Counted from the stretch's first letter, positions 36,914 to 46,457 are shown. The stretch: 64,000 nucleotides of DNA from Bradyrhizobium sp. WSM471 (GCF_000244915.1 NZ_CM001442.1:806001-870000), one strand, 5' to 3'. Program-made: numbers and translations. The notes: a model not told the origin generated them from the sequence alone.

Positions 36914-37632
36914 TTACGTTCGCGATTTGCTCCCCAAGGGATCCAACTTCTCGATCACCTCTCGCATTCGCTGTGGAGTGTCCGCCGTCTCGGAATAGTG
37001 AATCGCCATTGCGAGCGTCTTCTGGCCGAGCCATCGCCGGACTGTGTCGATATCGAAGCCGGCCTCAATAAGCAGAGTTCCAACTGTGTGCCGCAGGCCA
37101 TGAAACGTGAGCCCGTCGCCGATCTTCCCTGCACGCTTTAGAGCTCCCATCGCTTTGATGAAGCTGGAGTTGAAGCCGCTCTCCGTCCATGGCGTCGCGT
37201 TGGTTGTCGCTGCGATAGTGATCGCAATGTGCTGCGGCGATTGCTTTAGTAATTGAGCTAAGTCAGGATGGATCGGGAGTGAAAGTTCTTGGCCCGTCTT
37301 GTTCGTCCGCCGCCAAATTCGACCTTCGCGAATCGCGCTCTTCTTCAACGCCAAAACATCCCCCTTGCGTAGACCGGTGAACATTGCCAGCCCTACTGGT
37401 AATTTCAGTTGGTGGGGAAGTTCTGCGAGAACAGTTCGACATTCTTCGATTGTCCAAGGTCGACTGGCTGAAGGTGCGCTTCGAGACCTCTTGACACGCT
37501 TCAAGCCCTTGACCGGATTATCGCGAACGATCCCGTGCTCTTTACCGTGCTCACATGCAACCGATACAACTGCCATTACGTAATTCGCTTGCCTGCGGCC
37601 GTGTTTCTCCGCAATGCGGTCTCGTACGCCAG
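36914..37632 (-). pseudogene. Tyrosine site-specific integrase, N-terminus lost
   Basis: The catalytic domain is nearly complete: Arg in FTGLRKGDVLAL, HGLRHTVG (H-x-x-R), and the nucleophile Tyr in AIHYSETAD. The usual LGH appears as LGQ. The core-binding part starts only at DRIAEKHGRRQANYVM, near 37630. The frame continues to 37798, but those residues are the antisense of the neighbouring oxidoreductase gene. The N-terminal third is therefore gone and the enzyme is probably inactive. It marks a former integrative element next to the CHAT cluster. Confidence 0.85.
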
Positions 37633-38558
37633 CGATTGGGCCGGGACAGGTGCTCGTCCGCAACCGCGCGGCCGGCGTGAACAATATTGACCTGCTGATC
37701 CGTCGCGGCGCGCTGCCCACCGAGGCAACACCCTTGCCGCATGTGCTGGGGGTCGAAGGTGCCGGCGTGATCGATGCGGTCGGCCCCGGCGTCGACACTC
37801 TCTACCGCGGCGACCACGTGATGTGGCTGGGCGACCTAACGGCAGGTGGCTATGGGCCGTTCACAGTCATTGACGCCGCTTACGTCGCGAGGATTGCGGC
37901 GTCCATTCCATTCGAAATTGCCGCCGCAGCGCCGGTCGCGTACGTCACCGCTCGACACAACATCCATACCTATGGAGCTCCCGACCCGGGCGCCTGGATC
38001 CTGGTCCATTCGGCGGCGGGCGGAGTTGGCATTGCAACACTGCAGGTTGCCCGCAACGACGGCTTCAGGACGATTGCGCTGACGACATCGGCGAAGCTCG
38101 ACTTTACCCTGGAACAGGGCGCTACGATTGCCATCGACCGCGCGGCAAGCGATGTCGTGGAGCAAATATTACGCGTGACGGGCGATCAGGGCGTGGCTCT
38201 CAGCCTGAATTCCGTGGGCGGCCCCACAATCGTCCAGGACCTAAAGGTGCTTGGCAAGTTCGGCCAGATCATAAGTTTTGGTCATCTCGGCGGCCCGCCG
38301 CAAGGCTCCGCGAGCGATCTGCTCATGCCGCATTTCAACAAGAGCGTAGCAATCCGAAGTTCCGACCTCTTCACGCTCTGGACCACGAAGAAGCCTGCGT
38401 TCAGTGCAATCCTTCGCCAAGTCGCGGATGATCTAGAAAGCGGCTCGATTTCGCCGCAGATTCACGCCGTCATTGCCGACTCGCAAGCGATTGCGGCACA
38501 CCGAGAACTGGAATCTGGTTTGACCAAGGGCAAAATCGTCATTCGGCAAGATATTTGA
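37632..38558 (+). pseudogene. MDR-type quinone oxidoreductase, N-terminus lost
   Basis: About 308 residues of a medium-chain, zinc-free dehydrogenase remain: IGPGQVLVRNRAAGVNNIDL, then HVLGVEGAGVIDAVGPGV, and the NADPH site HSAAGGVGIATLQVA. The protein should begin about 25-30 residues earlier, but sequence before ~37630 is antisense to the integrase remnant. An ATG at 37614 could still allow translation of a chimeric start (MRSRTP). Family activity would be NADPH-dependent reduction of quinones or enones. Without the first beta strands, folding is doubtful. Confidence 0.8.
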
Positions 38559-39107
38559 ACCGGCCAACCGCCAAACGAGTGCGTGGTCCTGACTGCGTGC
38601 GGGGAGGGGATCACACTGTCCCAAGTCGTCCTGGCTTTGCTGTCATTCCGCTCGCCGGATTCAAGACGCCGGATTATCTCAAGGACTACGTTGCGGCAAT
38701 TTACGTTACGCTGGCGGCTGAAAATAACTTGTTTGATGTCGCCAAGAGGATCAGCCGGGGACTCGCGGCGGTATGCGGCTGGCGACAGGAGACGTACCAC
38801 TGCCACCTCTTGGCCCCGCGAAGATCACTGAGCTCGCCCAATTTTTCCCACAACGATCCCGGCATGCCCGTTCTCCGCCGTGCAGATGAAACACTGGCGG
38901 TGAGAAAAAAGAAACCCCTCCTGTCGCGAGGGCCGCTGTACATTATGACCGGCCTTCCATGCAGAGACCTCCATCCACTCCGCTAAATGGTCAAGTCCGG
39001 TTGCCGCCCATCGGCGACATAACGTGCAGATCAGCCCGCGTAGATGTAGCGATCCGAATGCGAGGTTATCTGGTTAGGTCGGGGGTCGGTCAACTTGTGT
39101 ACAGCAC
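38559..39107. other. Intergenic region without a supported gene
   Basis: A plus-strand frame (38555-38986) and a minus-strand frame (38462-38806) overlap here, but neither shows a family or a ribosome site. Nothing else is seen. Confidence 0.5.
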
Positions 39108-40427
39108 CTAGCCAGAGCGCCCACCCGTAGGCGAACACGCCGCCTGTTCGATCTGATCGGCAGCGTGCTGGGCGGGAGTTTCGCCCGATGACATTGCGGT
39201 TCGAAGCGCCAGCGCACCTTCTCGGAAACGTTCATCCCGTAAAACCCGCACGATAGCCGACCGAATGCACCCGCAGTCTGCGTTGGCGGGCAGCCGGATT
39301 CCCGCATCGCGGGCAACCACTCGGGCGGCATTGTCATGCTGATCGCCGACCAGGGGCAGACAAACCATCGGTACCCCGTGTCGCAGAGACTTTGTCACCG
39401 TGCCGATGCCGCATTGAGTTACCAGAGCATGCGCCTGGGGCAACACCTCGTCGTGTGAGACGAATTTCACGAGACGCACGTTTGACGGCCGCTCGAATTC
39501 TCCGGCCTCCAGTGCAGGCCCGAGTGTGACCAGAGCGCGGACGGGTAGGTCAGCAAGTGCCACAAGGATCTTTCTCAACAGGCCAGATTGTCCCTGATTG
39601 AGTGTGCTGAGCGAGACGAGGACCAGCGGGCTACCCTCGGTCGGCCACCCTACGCCTGCGCCCATCGCTTTAGCTATATCTTCCGGGGTGCCCACATGAC
39701 GCACGTTGGCCGGAAAGCGCGCAGGCCAATCAAATGCTGGACTCACGAGGACCAGCACCCGCGCCGCACCGTATTGCTGGAACGGCGATCGCAAGGTGTG
39801 CAAACCAGAAAGTGCCCGAGCCCTGTTTAGAGGCAAGAGGGCGTTGCCAACCCACAGTTGGCCGATGATCAAGCGGCCGAGCACGTCCCGACAGAAGCCC
39901 AAAGGTCCCGCCTTCGGTGCGTAACCCGGTCCGTAGGGCGGCACCTTCGCGACAGGCCAGGGATAGACGGTATGCATCAGGGCTACTGACGGGATGCGTG
40001 CCGCCTCGGCCGCGGCAAAAGCGCCAAGCAAAACAAAGTCAGCGACGACAAGGTCGGCTTTGTCGCGCCGCAGTTCGTCCGAAACATTCAGGGCCCAGGC
40101 GGATGCCCATACGGCCGTGTAGGCCTCGCCCTGCACGCTTCGAAACGATGCCGGCGTCCAAGATCCGATCAGGGCCCGGTCGGCATATGTTGGATCATCA
40201 AAAGGATGAAGATCGGGCTCCTCAAACCGAACCAACTCGGCTCCCAACTCGCCGACACGCTGCAGGAGCGAAGGACTGACGGCTAGGCGCGATCGACGAA
40301 CACCCGGTCCTATCATGACGCGCACTCGGTGATTTCGCGCAATCAGCTCCGCGAGAATTGGCAAGATGAGGGGGATATTGCCCCCTCCCTGAAACATGCA
40401 GGCAAGTATCCGTAGAGGGCGCTCCAT
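39108..40427 (-). CDS. Family 1 (UGT/MGT-like) glycosyltransferase
   Basis: The 439-residue protein has the GT-B fold of nucleotide-sugar glycosyltransferases. The N-terminal acceptor half begins RILACMFQGGGNIPLILPIL (a GH-type turn with the His replaced). The C-terminal donor half carries the signature LVTQCGIGTVTKSLRHGVPM followed by VCLPLVGDQHDNA, where the usual GGHGT glycines are partly changed. It starts at the ATG at 40427 and has no signal peptide. It lies 18 bases after the Bug receptor gene, on the same strand. The acceptor is probably a small hydrophobic metabolite, but this is unknown. Confidence 0.87.
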   Translation of the reverse strand: MERPLRILACMFQGGGNIPLILPILAELIARNHRVRVMIGPGVRRSRLAVSPSLLQRVGELGAELVRFEEPDLHPFDDPTYADRALIGSWTPASFRSVQGEAYTAVWASAWALNVSDELRRDKADLVVADFVLLGAFAAAEAARIPSVALMHTVYPWPVAKVPPYGPGYAPKAGPLGFCRDVLGRLIIGQLWVGNALLPLNRARALSGLHTLRSPFQQYGAARVLVLVSPAFDWPARFPANVRHVGTPEDIAKAMGAGVGWPTEGSPLVLVSLSTLNQGQSGLLRKILVALADLPVRALVTLGPALEAGEFERPSNVRLVKFVSHDEVLPQAHALVTQCGIGTVTKSLRHGVPMVCLPLVGDQHDNAARVVARDAGIRLPANADCGCIRSAIVRVLRDERFREGALALRTAMSSGETPAQHAADQIEQAACSPTGGRSG

Positions 40428-40445
40428 CGCAGAATTTTCGATACT

Positions 40446-41444
40446 TCAGTCGATCGGGGTGAAGCCCGTCGCTTGCACGATCGCCTTCCATCGTTCGGAT
40501 TCCGACCCGATCAGCTGCGCAAAGGCCGTCGTGGAGATCGACTCGATTTCAAGTGACATTCCTGTCATGCCGGACTTGACCTCGTTGGTGCTCAGGGCCT
40601 CATGAATGGACCGGCCGAGCCTCTCGACGGTATCGGCCGGCGTCTTCGCCGGAACGAAGAATCCATAGCGCGTGAGATCCTCAAGGGACGGATAACCGGC
40701 CTCAGCCATCGTCGGCACATCGGGAAGAAATGAGCTGCGACGTGGCCCGGTCGTCGCCAGCGCACGAAGTTGCCCGGATTGGACAAGCCCCAATGAGCTT
40801 CCTATCGGCATAATGGCCGATGCGATCTCGCCCTTGAGAAGATCCTGGATTGCGGCGTTGCCTTGATAGGGCACGTGAAGAAATCCGAAGCCTGCACTAC
40901 GCCCCAGCATCGCACCGATGAAGTGCAGTGTGTTTCCGACACCCGCCGTACCGTAGGTGGCTTCCGTGGGATTGGCGCGGCACCAGGCGACGAAATCGGC
41001 AAGAGTCCTTACGTCACCCGGCACCTTCGGACCGACCGTCACCAGCGTTGGGCTCGAGGCGACGATCGAAACTGGAGTGAAGTCCTGTGGCTCGTATTTG
41101 AGCGTCTTGTAGACGTGCGGATAGAGCGTCATAAATCCAAGCGGAGCGAGCAGCATGACTGATCCGTCGGCGTCAGCGGCCCTGACGGCCTGCACCGCGA
41201 GGCGACCGGCTGCACCTGGCCGGGTCTCTACGACTATCGTCTCCGCATAATCCTTCATCTGCGCGGCAACGAGCCTTGCTAGGCCGTCCACCAACCCGGG
41301 GGTAAAGCCAGTCATGATGTATGTGGTTTTCGTGCGCGATTGGGCGACAACCGTCGATACCGAAACAGCGGAGAACGCGATACCGACCGCTGCCGCCGAG
41401 GCTGCAAGCAGGTCGCGACGTCTGACCATAAGATGTGTCGCCAT
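40446..41444 (-). CDS. Bug/TctC-family periplasmic solute-binding protein
   Basis: The ATG at 41444 has a good ribosome site (AAGGAG, 8 bases upstream), giving 332 residues. A signal peptide with RRRDLLAASAAAVG resembles a Tat-type leader. Mature-protein motifs are those of tripartite tricarboxylate receptor proteins: RPGAAGRLAVQAV, YGTAGVGNTLHFIGAM, HVPYQGNAAIQDLLKG and LPDVPTMAEAGYP. Such proteins bind carboxylates and other metabolites for uptake or sensing. No TctAB transporter is nearby, as is common for Bug paralogues. It is divergent from the LysR regulator, which probably controls it. Confidence 0.92.
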   Translation of the reverse strand: MATHLMVRRRDLLAASAAAVGIAFSAVSVSTVVAQSRTKTTYIMTGFTPGLVDGLARLVAAQMKDYAETIVVETRPGAAGRLAVQAVRAADADGSVMLLAPLGFMTLYPHVYKTLKYEPQDFTPVSIVASSPTLVTVGPKVPGDVRTLADFVAWCRANPTEATYGTAGVGNTLHFIGAMLGRSAGFGFLHVPYQGNAAIQDLLKGEIASAIMPIGSSLGLVQSGQLRALATTGPRRSSFLPDVPTMAEAGYPSLEDLTRYGFFVPAKTPADTVERLGRSIHEALSTNEVKSGMTGMSLEIESISTTAFAQLIGSESERWKAIVQATGFTPID

Positions 41445-41576
41445 GAACCGTCTCCTTGACCCGGCGCCGCTTGCGCTCGGCAACCGAAACGTTGCAGGAC
41501 GAGGATGCTTGAGGCAGACATATCAGTCCAATGCTATTGTGTGAGGATTCCATAACCGTTTTGATAGGCCTCGAAC

Positions 41577-42536
41577 ATGCAATCCATCGAACTGGCTCGG
41601 CGCCGTCTCAAACTTCGCGACCTGCATATTCTGGTCGTTGTAGCGATGCGGGGCAGCATGGCGAAGGCCGCGGCAGAGCTTGGCATTTCTCAGCCGGCAG
41701 TATCGAGGGCAATCGCCGATATGGAGGAGGGACTGGGGCTTCGCCTTCTCGACCGCGGCCGCCATGGCGTAGAACCTACTGCCTATGGCCGCGCGCTCAT
41801 CAAGCGCGGTGTGACAATTTTCGACGAACTGACGCAGGGCTTGCAAGAACTCGAATTTCTTGCCGATCCGACCGTTGGAGAGCTGCGCATCGGCAGTTCT
41901 GAGAACGTAGCGGCCGGCCTGCTCCCTGCCGTCATCGACCGCTTCTCGCGGCAGTATCCCGGCATTCGCTTGAACGTCTCACAAGCGGTGCTTGGTACGA
42001 GTCAGTATCGCGAGCTACGCGAGCGTAGCATCGATCTGTTGCTGGGCTGGATTCCCACGCCTTTCGCGGAAGAAGATCTACTGGCGGAGCGCGTATTTGA
42101 CGATCCTAGCGGCGTGGTGGCCGGCAGGCAAAGCAAATGGGCGCGGTCCTCCAAGGTCAGCATGTCCGATCTGGCCGACGAAGCCTGGATCTTGCCTCCT
42201 TCCGATACGTTTCCGGGTTCTGCAGCGGCTAAGCTGTTCCGCGAAGTCGGCTTAAACATGCCTCGCACGCCTCTCACAACGCTATCCATTCATCTCTGCT
42301 GCAGGCTTGCCGCGACCGGGCGCTTTGTCACGCTGCTGCCCAGCTCCATTGTGCGGTTCGGCGGACGTGATCTGTCGCTGAAAATGCTCCCGGTAAAGCT
42401 GCCACGAAGGCCGCCCGTGCACGTCGCTGTTGTAAGAATGAAGAACCGCACCATCAGTCCTGCGGCCGAGAAGTTCATTGACTGCGTTCGCGAGATTTCC
42501 AACTCCATAGTCGAAAAACCGCGGCTCCGCAGGTGA
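41577..42536 (+). CDS. LysR-family transcriptional regulator
   Basis: The 319-residue protein has the N-terminal winged helix (SMAKAAAELGISQPAVSRAI) and a type 2 periplasmic-binding-like effector domain (GELRIGSSENVAAGLLPAVI). It starts at the ATG at 41577 with MQSIELARRRLKLRDLHIL. The divergent Bug receptor gene starts 132 bases away, the classic arrangement for LysR control of a neighbouring operon. The likely targets are the Bug gene and the glycosyltransferase. The ligand is unknown. Confidence 0.93.
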   Translation: MQSIELARRRLKLRDLHILVVVAMRGSMAKAAAELGISQPAVSRAIADMEEGLGLRLLDRGRHGVEPTAYGRALIKRGVTIFDELTQGLQELEFLADPTVGELRIGSSENVAAGLLPAVIDRFSRQYPGIRLNVSQAVLGTSQYRELRERSIDLLLGWIPTPFAEEDLLAERVFDDPSGVVAGRQSKWARSSKVSMSDLADEAWILPPSDTFPGSAAAKLFREVGLNMPRTPLTTLSIHLCCRLAATGRFVTLLPSSIVRFGGRDLSLKMLPVKLPRRPPVHVAVVRMKNRTISPAAEKFIDCVREISNSIVEKPRLRR

Positions 42537-42950
42537 TCGGCCGGCGTTGGCGAAATTAGCAGGAGCACGGGTCCAAGGTTAGACTCTAGGCCCAGCAGCG
42601 TTTATTCGCTTTCTCGGCGAACCCGTCGGCATGTCGCCCCGGGGGCCTCAGATGACCAGCCAGAGACCTTCACGACTTACGCGCTCCTCCACTCAAGCCT
42701 AAAAAGCCACGAGAACGCCGATGTGGCCAAATCGGTCGCCTACACTAAAAAAAGGTCTACCCCCTCTCGCAAGCAGCATCACCTCAGCCGCGACCGACTG
42801 AATCACACTTGGGTAAAACTTTCTCACCTACGATCATCCTGCTCGAGTGAGCGACGAGGCTGAAGCTAAGGCTGCACGCCCAAATTGTCACTCCTCCGGC
42901 AACTGCGCGAAGGACTTTCCGCTTGTCCTGCTTGTTCTACCCCGCTGTTT
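42537..42950. other. Intergenic region without a supported gene
   Basis: No coherent frame, RNA gene or strong hairpin is seen between the LysR gene and the small helix-turn-helix gene. Confidence 0.5.
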
Positions 42951-43103
42951 CTAAAAGCGCTGTAAGCGGGCATAAACCGATTGCCTTGTGCGTCCTAGCC
43001 GCTCGCCAGCCTGCTTAGCTGTAGCACCTGCGCCAAAGAGCGAAAGCAATTCCGCCTCTTCTGTCGGCAACCACGGACGTACCGATCTGCGACTGTTCGT
43101 CAT
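42951..43103 (-). CDS. 50-aa Myb/SANT-like helix-turn-helix protein
   Basis: The frame runs from the ATG at 43103 to TAG at 42951. The sequence RPWLPTEEAELLSLFGAG then LGRTRQSVYARLQRF has the W-x3-E-E-x2-L ... I/A-x2-LGRT-x2-SV-x2-R-x-x-R pattern of minimal Myb/SANT-type DNA-binding domains, which are frequent as tiny proteins in rhizobia. It starts 16 bases after the stop of the 61-aa gene upstream, so the two may be co-transcribed. It probably binds DNA. Targets are unknown. Confidence 0.7.
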   Translation of the reverse strand: MTNSRRSVRPWLPTEEAELLSLFGAGATAKQAGERLGRTRQSVYARLQRF

Positions 43104-43119
43104 TTAAGGGCTGGCCTGC

Positions 43120-43305
43120 CTAAAAGCGCGGCGGCGCTGGCCGTCGCGGTGGGTCCGGAACACGCGCGGGGCGCTCTAGCCGTGACGGTGCTGGCAAACG
43201 GGTGGGCTCTGGCACACGGTTACCGCGCGTCATCCAAGCCGCCAAGCGGGCATAGCTGCGCCTAAGGCTAGGTAAAAACCACTCGGCTTTATCCTCATGA
43301 TTCAT
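43120..43305 (-). CDS. 61-aa Pro/Arg-rich small protein
   Basis: The frame starts MNHEDKAEWFLPSLRRSYAR and ends in a run of Pro- and Arg-rich residues (PARVPDPPRRPAPPRF). No known domain is recognised and no strong ribosome site is seen. Its position directly upstream of the helix-turn-helix gene supports it as the first gene of a mini-operon. Confidence 0.5.
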   Translation of the reverse strand: MNHEDKAEWFLPSLRRSYARLAAWMTRGNRVPEPTRLPAPSRLERPARVPDPPRRPAPPRF

Positions 43306-44155
43306 AGTGAAACGGTACAGGACGCCGGTTTAGGATTGGTTGCAACCTCGAAGGCGGTTAACCGTTCGTTAAGACGCCTTTCACGTGTCGGGACACGGCA
43401 CAATGCGAACGCGGGAGCTGGCGGGTAAAAATGCATCCGCGCTTACCCGGAAAGGGAAAAGCCGCAGCGTGGTTCCAGCCCCACTGCGGCATTCCCGGGC
43501 AACTTGAAATTGATGGTTGGTACTTAAATCGCGCCGGTGTTCTCCTTGTAGAACACCCCGTTCCGAAAATGGAGTCGGTACGACTACCGGAGTCTGCCTT
43601 GCCACGAATTGTCGCTACGGAGCAAACTGGCAGGCTTTCTTTTCCAGCTCCAGGCTGCCAAGCCAATTGCGGATCAGAGCGCCAGAGCCGCGAAAGTGAA
43701 GGTCGCAGGAACGGCTAAGAAGCTGCTCCTGCGACCGACGCCGCGACGTTCCGCACGATCGACACGGCGGCTGGACCTAAGCATATCGCGCGCCAACCTC
43801 GCCACGATCTTAGCCAATCATTAGCTGGAATTCTGTCAGTGTTGCTTGGGACGGGGCCCTGGGGATTACGCGGCCTTGTGCTCGAAGGCCGCCGGCAGCC
43901 AGCCCACGGCGGGCTTTCCCTTCCACGGGGCTGCACCTCCGCAACACAGTCTAAGTTCCTCGCAAGGAACAGCATTTTCTTCGCGCGACGAAACACGGCT
44001 GAAACAATCCGATGTTTTGCTGACGATACCGGGGCTGGCTCCTTATTTTGCTTAAACCTTTTCACCCGGAGTTTTCGACCGCGCTGGGCCGCAGCAGTAT
44101 CCTCCTGCTGCGGCCCTTGCGCCGATAGTCCTGATTGCCCATAACGGATAGCATT
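43306..44155. other. Region without a confident gene, containing a strong hairpin
   Basis: Short frames exist on both strands, for example a basic 71-codon plus-strand frame from a TTG at 43609. None shows a family or a good ribosome site. A 12-bp perfect stem is at 44086-44116. Confidence 0.5.
44086..44116. repeat. Perfect 12-bp inverted repeat (hairpin)
   Basis: GGGCCGCAGCAG at 44086-44097 pairs with CTGCTGCGGCCC at 44105-44116 around a 7-base loop. It could fold in RNA from either strand. It has no T-run, so termination is uncertain. Confidence 0.75.
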
Positions 44156-44362
44156 ATGCCCAATTGTTTGATCGTTGTTGCCGCGGGCCGACAATTGGAT
44201 CTGCTGCGCGGTGAAGCGTCCCGCATCTCAAAGGGAGCCAAAGCGGATTGGTGGAGTGATCCTGCCGAGGTAGGAACGCGCTTTTGCTTCGAAGATGCAA
44301 AGGCGAAAGAGTCATTCGCGCTCACTTGCGACAGCTTCGGCATTCCTTGTAGAGACGGTTAG
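44156..44362 (+). CDS. 68-aa hypothetical protein
   Basis: From the ATG at 44156 the frame reads MPNCLIVVAAGRQLDLLRGE and continues with a globular-looking sequence (KADWWSDPAEVGTRFCFEDA) to a stop at 44362. The mix of hydrophobic and charged residues looks coding. The ribosome site is weak and I recognise no family. Confidence 0.45.
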   Translation: MPNCLIVVAAGRQLDLLRGEASRISKGAKADWWSDPAEVGTRFCFEDAKAKESFALTCDSFGIPCRDG

Positions 44363-44719
44363 TCGCGCTTCCGGCCTGAACTGATCGAGCGAGGGGAAGG
44401 GCAGATCGCCGGCCGTGCGTGCACAGTACCGGCACATGGCCTGCTGACTGATGGATTTCACATCGGCAAATGAACCGTCCGTGTATCGCATGGCTCAAAA
44501 ACTACCCGCCACGTCTTAACGAGCCGTCCGAGCAGCCTCTACCGGGCGACGATATGTCATATATAATTCGGCGAAGTTGGCCCACCGGAGGGCCTTTTTT
44601 TTCCGCGACACCAGCTGGACTCTCGCGCCTACATCAGAGGCTCGGCAGCCGTTGCGAACCCTGCAGGAGCATCCAATTGTATCTATAAGGCAGATCAAAA
44701 CCGAGCGTCCAAGGCAGCT
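44363..44719. other. Intergenic region with a rho-independent terminator
   Basis: No gene is supported. A TATAAT-like box near 44561 precedes the terminator hairpin by about 15 bases, so a very short transcript or a terminator for upstream transcription is possible. Confidence 0.5.
44579..44602 (+). terminator. Rho-independent terminator
   Basis: The stem GGCCC (44579-44583) pairs with GGGCC (44590-44594) around ACCGGA and is followed by eight T (44595-44602). It would end plus-strand transcripts, possibly the 68-aa gene at 44156. Confidence 0.8.
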
Positions 44720-45092
44720 TTACCGGAGCCACAAAGACGCGAACACGATCGCCCAGAAGAAGTCGATGGCACCGAAAGGCACCACAGAGCCGACAACACG
44801 ACCGGATCCAGATAGCGCAAAGACCGGGACTGAGAAGGCCAGCTTTTCAAGGACCGCGAACAGCATCGCCGGTCGAAAGCGTAGCGGATCATACGCTATC
44901 ATGAAAAAGATACCTTGTGCGGCGAGAGCCGTTCCCACGAAGCGATAGAAGTATTCCGGATGGGCGAAGACCCCCGTATCGACGGCGATGTTTGCCTCGA
45001 GGAAGTAGAGGGGCAATAGGACAGCGACCCGTAAACGCCAGCAGCTGCAAAAAGGGCCAACGGGCCAGCCTGAGCGCCCGAACATCTTTCAT
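44720..45092 (-). pseudogene. Small integral membrane protein, frameshifted
   Basis: An ATG at 45092 with a ribosome site (AGGAAGG) begins MKDVRALRLARWPFLQLLAF. After about 22 codons the sense passes to another frame, which reads VAVLLPLYFLEANIAVDTGV and continues through four hydrophobic segments to a stop at 44720. The switch is near 45027 and needs one inserted base to repair. The joined product would be about 120 residues with four membrane helices. Function is unknown. A sequencing error remains possible. Confidence 0.65.
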
Positions 45093-45162
45093 CCACGAAT
45101 CCTTCCTTGCGGCATGCAAACCTTGGCGGCCAGTCGGATGCCGCCAAGGGCGTCCTATGGCG

Positions 45163-45330
45163 ACCTTTTCCATCTTGCGGATGGTCTCGCGGATTACCGC
45201 GAAGGGGTCGTGGCCGACCTTGCCGTCCGGACGCAGGTAGTAGGGACGGATCAGGTAGCGCGGATCGATGTCGCTCTTGTCGACGAACTCGTCGATCTCG
45301 ATGGTCCGGGTCGATTACAGGGCGACATCC
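45163..45330 (-). pseudogene. Ku (DNA end-joining) gene fragment
   Basis: The minus strand encodes, with frame breaks, the Ku segment RPDGKVGHDPFAVIRETIRK followed by MEKVAIGR. By eye most bases match the second Ku remnant at 57740-57890 on the same strand. Ku would bind DNA ends in non-homologous end joining with LigD. Only the central ~55 codons remain; both ends are lost. Confidence 0.75.
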
Positions 45331-45861
45331 GAGGTACGCTCGCCCAATTCACCAGTATCTTCAGCCTTTCGCATGCGGATCAAAAACGCCCTGCTTCGAG
45401 CCGGGTTGGACGGCTAGTGGTACCCTTCGTGCAGTCGTGCAACTCGTGATGTCTTTCCCATGGTGACGTTCAAAGGAACGAAGTCGTGGCCGGCTTGGAT
45501 CACCGTAGAGTGCTTTGGATGGTGCGTTAATGGGCAAGGGGCGCGGTCGCAGTTGACGCCTCGTCGAATGTTGGATTGGCAGGCAGGCCGACGAAAGAAC
45601 TGGCGGATCTTTGAGCGACGATTGCGGTAAATGCGTCCAACGATCCTGGGACGCCTCATTTCTTCAATCTGCCGTGTTGCGGCGGCACTCGTCCCGGCGG
45701 GTGCAGAAAAATTCGCATACGGGTGATCCGTCGCGCCGCTAGGGAGCGTTACAGATTTGCGTGCGCTTCGGCCTGGCCGTGTCCGCGGCTCGCGACAGCT
45801 TGAGCGCCAGATTGGCACGCAAAATCCTATAGGGGCAGCGCCCCTCAAGTGGAGATAGCTT
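45331..45861. other. Intergenic region upstream of the fasciclin gene
   Basis: No gene is supported on either strand. The region should hold the fasciclin promoter, but I cannot pick a convincing -35/-10 pair. Confidence 0.5.
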
Positions 45862-46407
45862 ATGAAAATGCGACTGCTTGTTTCTGCGGCGATGGCTGTC
45901 ATGGTCGTTACGGTTCCCGCCACTATCAGCTTCGCAAAGGACAAGACCGTCATGGTCGGTGGCGCCGCCATGTATCCTAGCAAGACCATCGTCGCGAACG
46001 CTGTGAAATCAAAGGATCACACGACCCTGGTCGCAGCGGTCAAGGCGGCTGGCTTGGTAGATACACTATCTGGGCCAGGTCCGTTTACGGTGTTCGCGCC
46101 AACCAATGCTGCTTTTGGGAAGCTACCGAAAGGTACGGTCGAAACGTTGGTCAAGCCGGAGAACAAGGCGACGCTGACCAAGATCCTCACGTACCACGTG
46201 GTTCCGGGCAAGCTCAGCGCGGACCAGCTCATGGACGGGCAGCGGCTGATGACGGTCGAAGGCGAGCCGCTCACCGTCAAAAAGTCGGGCGGCAGGGTGA
46301 TGATTGTCGACGCAAAGGGTGGTGCAGCGACCGTGACCATCGCGGACGCCAACCAGTCCAACGGCGTCATCCATGTCGTCAACCAGGTCCTGATGCCGGC
46401 AAGTTAG
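45862..46407 (+). CDS. Secreted fasciclin (FAS1) domain protein
   Basis: The 181-residue protein has a signal peptide (MRLLVSAAMAVMVVTVPATI) and one FAS1 domain. The two conserved boxes are visible: GPFTVFAPTNAAFGKLP and VIHVVNQVLMP, with the central YHVVPGKLSA. FAS1 proteins are extracellular or periplasmic and mediate adhesion or stress-related functions; rhizobial homologues such as Nex18/Fas belong here. The ATG at 45862 follows GGAG by about 8 bases. A long hairpin follows the stop, so it is probably a single-gene transcript. Confidence 0.93.
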   Translation: MKMRLLVSAAMAVMVVTVPATISFAKDKTVMVGGAAMYPSKTIVANAVKSKDHTTLVAAVKAAGLVDTLSGPGPFTVFAPTNAAFGKLPKGTVETLVKPENKATLTKILTYHVVPGKLSADQLMDGQRLMTVEGEPLTVKKSGGRVMIVDAKGGAATVTIADANQSNGVIHVVNQVLMPAS

Positions 46408-46415
46408 CGCCGGCC

Positions 46416-46457
46416 GCGAGCGGGCGCGTTCTCCTCCAGTCCCGAGCGCCCGCTCGC
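46416..46457 (+). terminator. Hairpin after the fasciclin gene
   Basis: GCGAGCGGGCGC (46416-46427) and GCGCCCGCTCGC (46446-46457) form a perfect 12-bp stem with an 18-base loop. There is no T-run, so it may stabilise the 3' end rather than terminate by itself. Confidence 0.6.

Noticed and set aside
36584..37000. Attachment site or tRNA beside the integrase remnant
   Set aside because: I looked for a tRNA 3' end and for direct repeats flanking 25-38 kb and saw neither convincingly. The deletion at 37630 may have removed one end.
43609..43824. Basic 71-codon plus-strand frame
   Set aside because: It starts only at a TTG without a ribosome site and matches no family, so it is not called as a gene.
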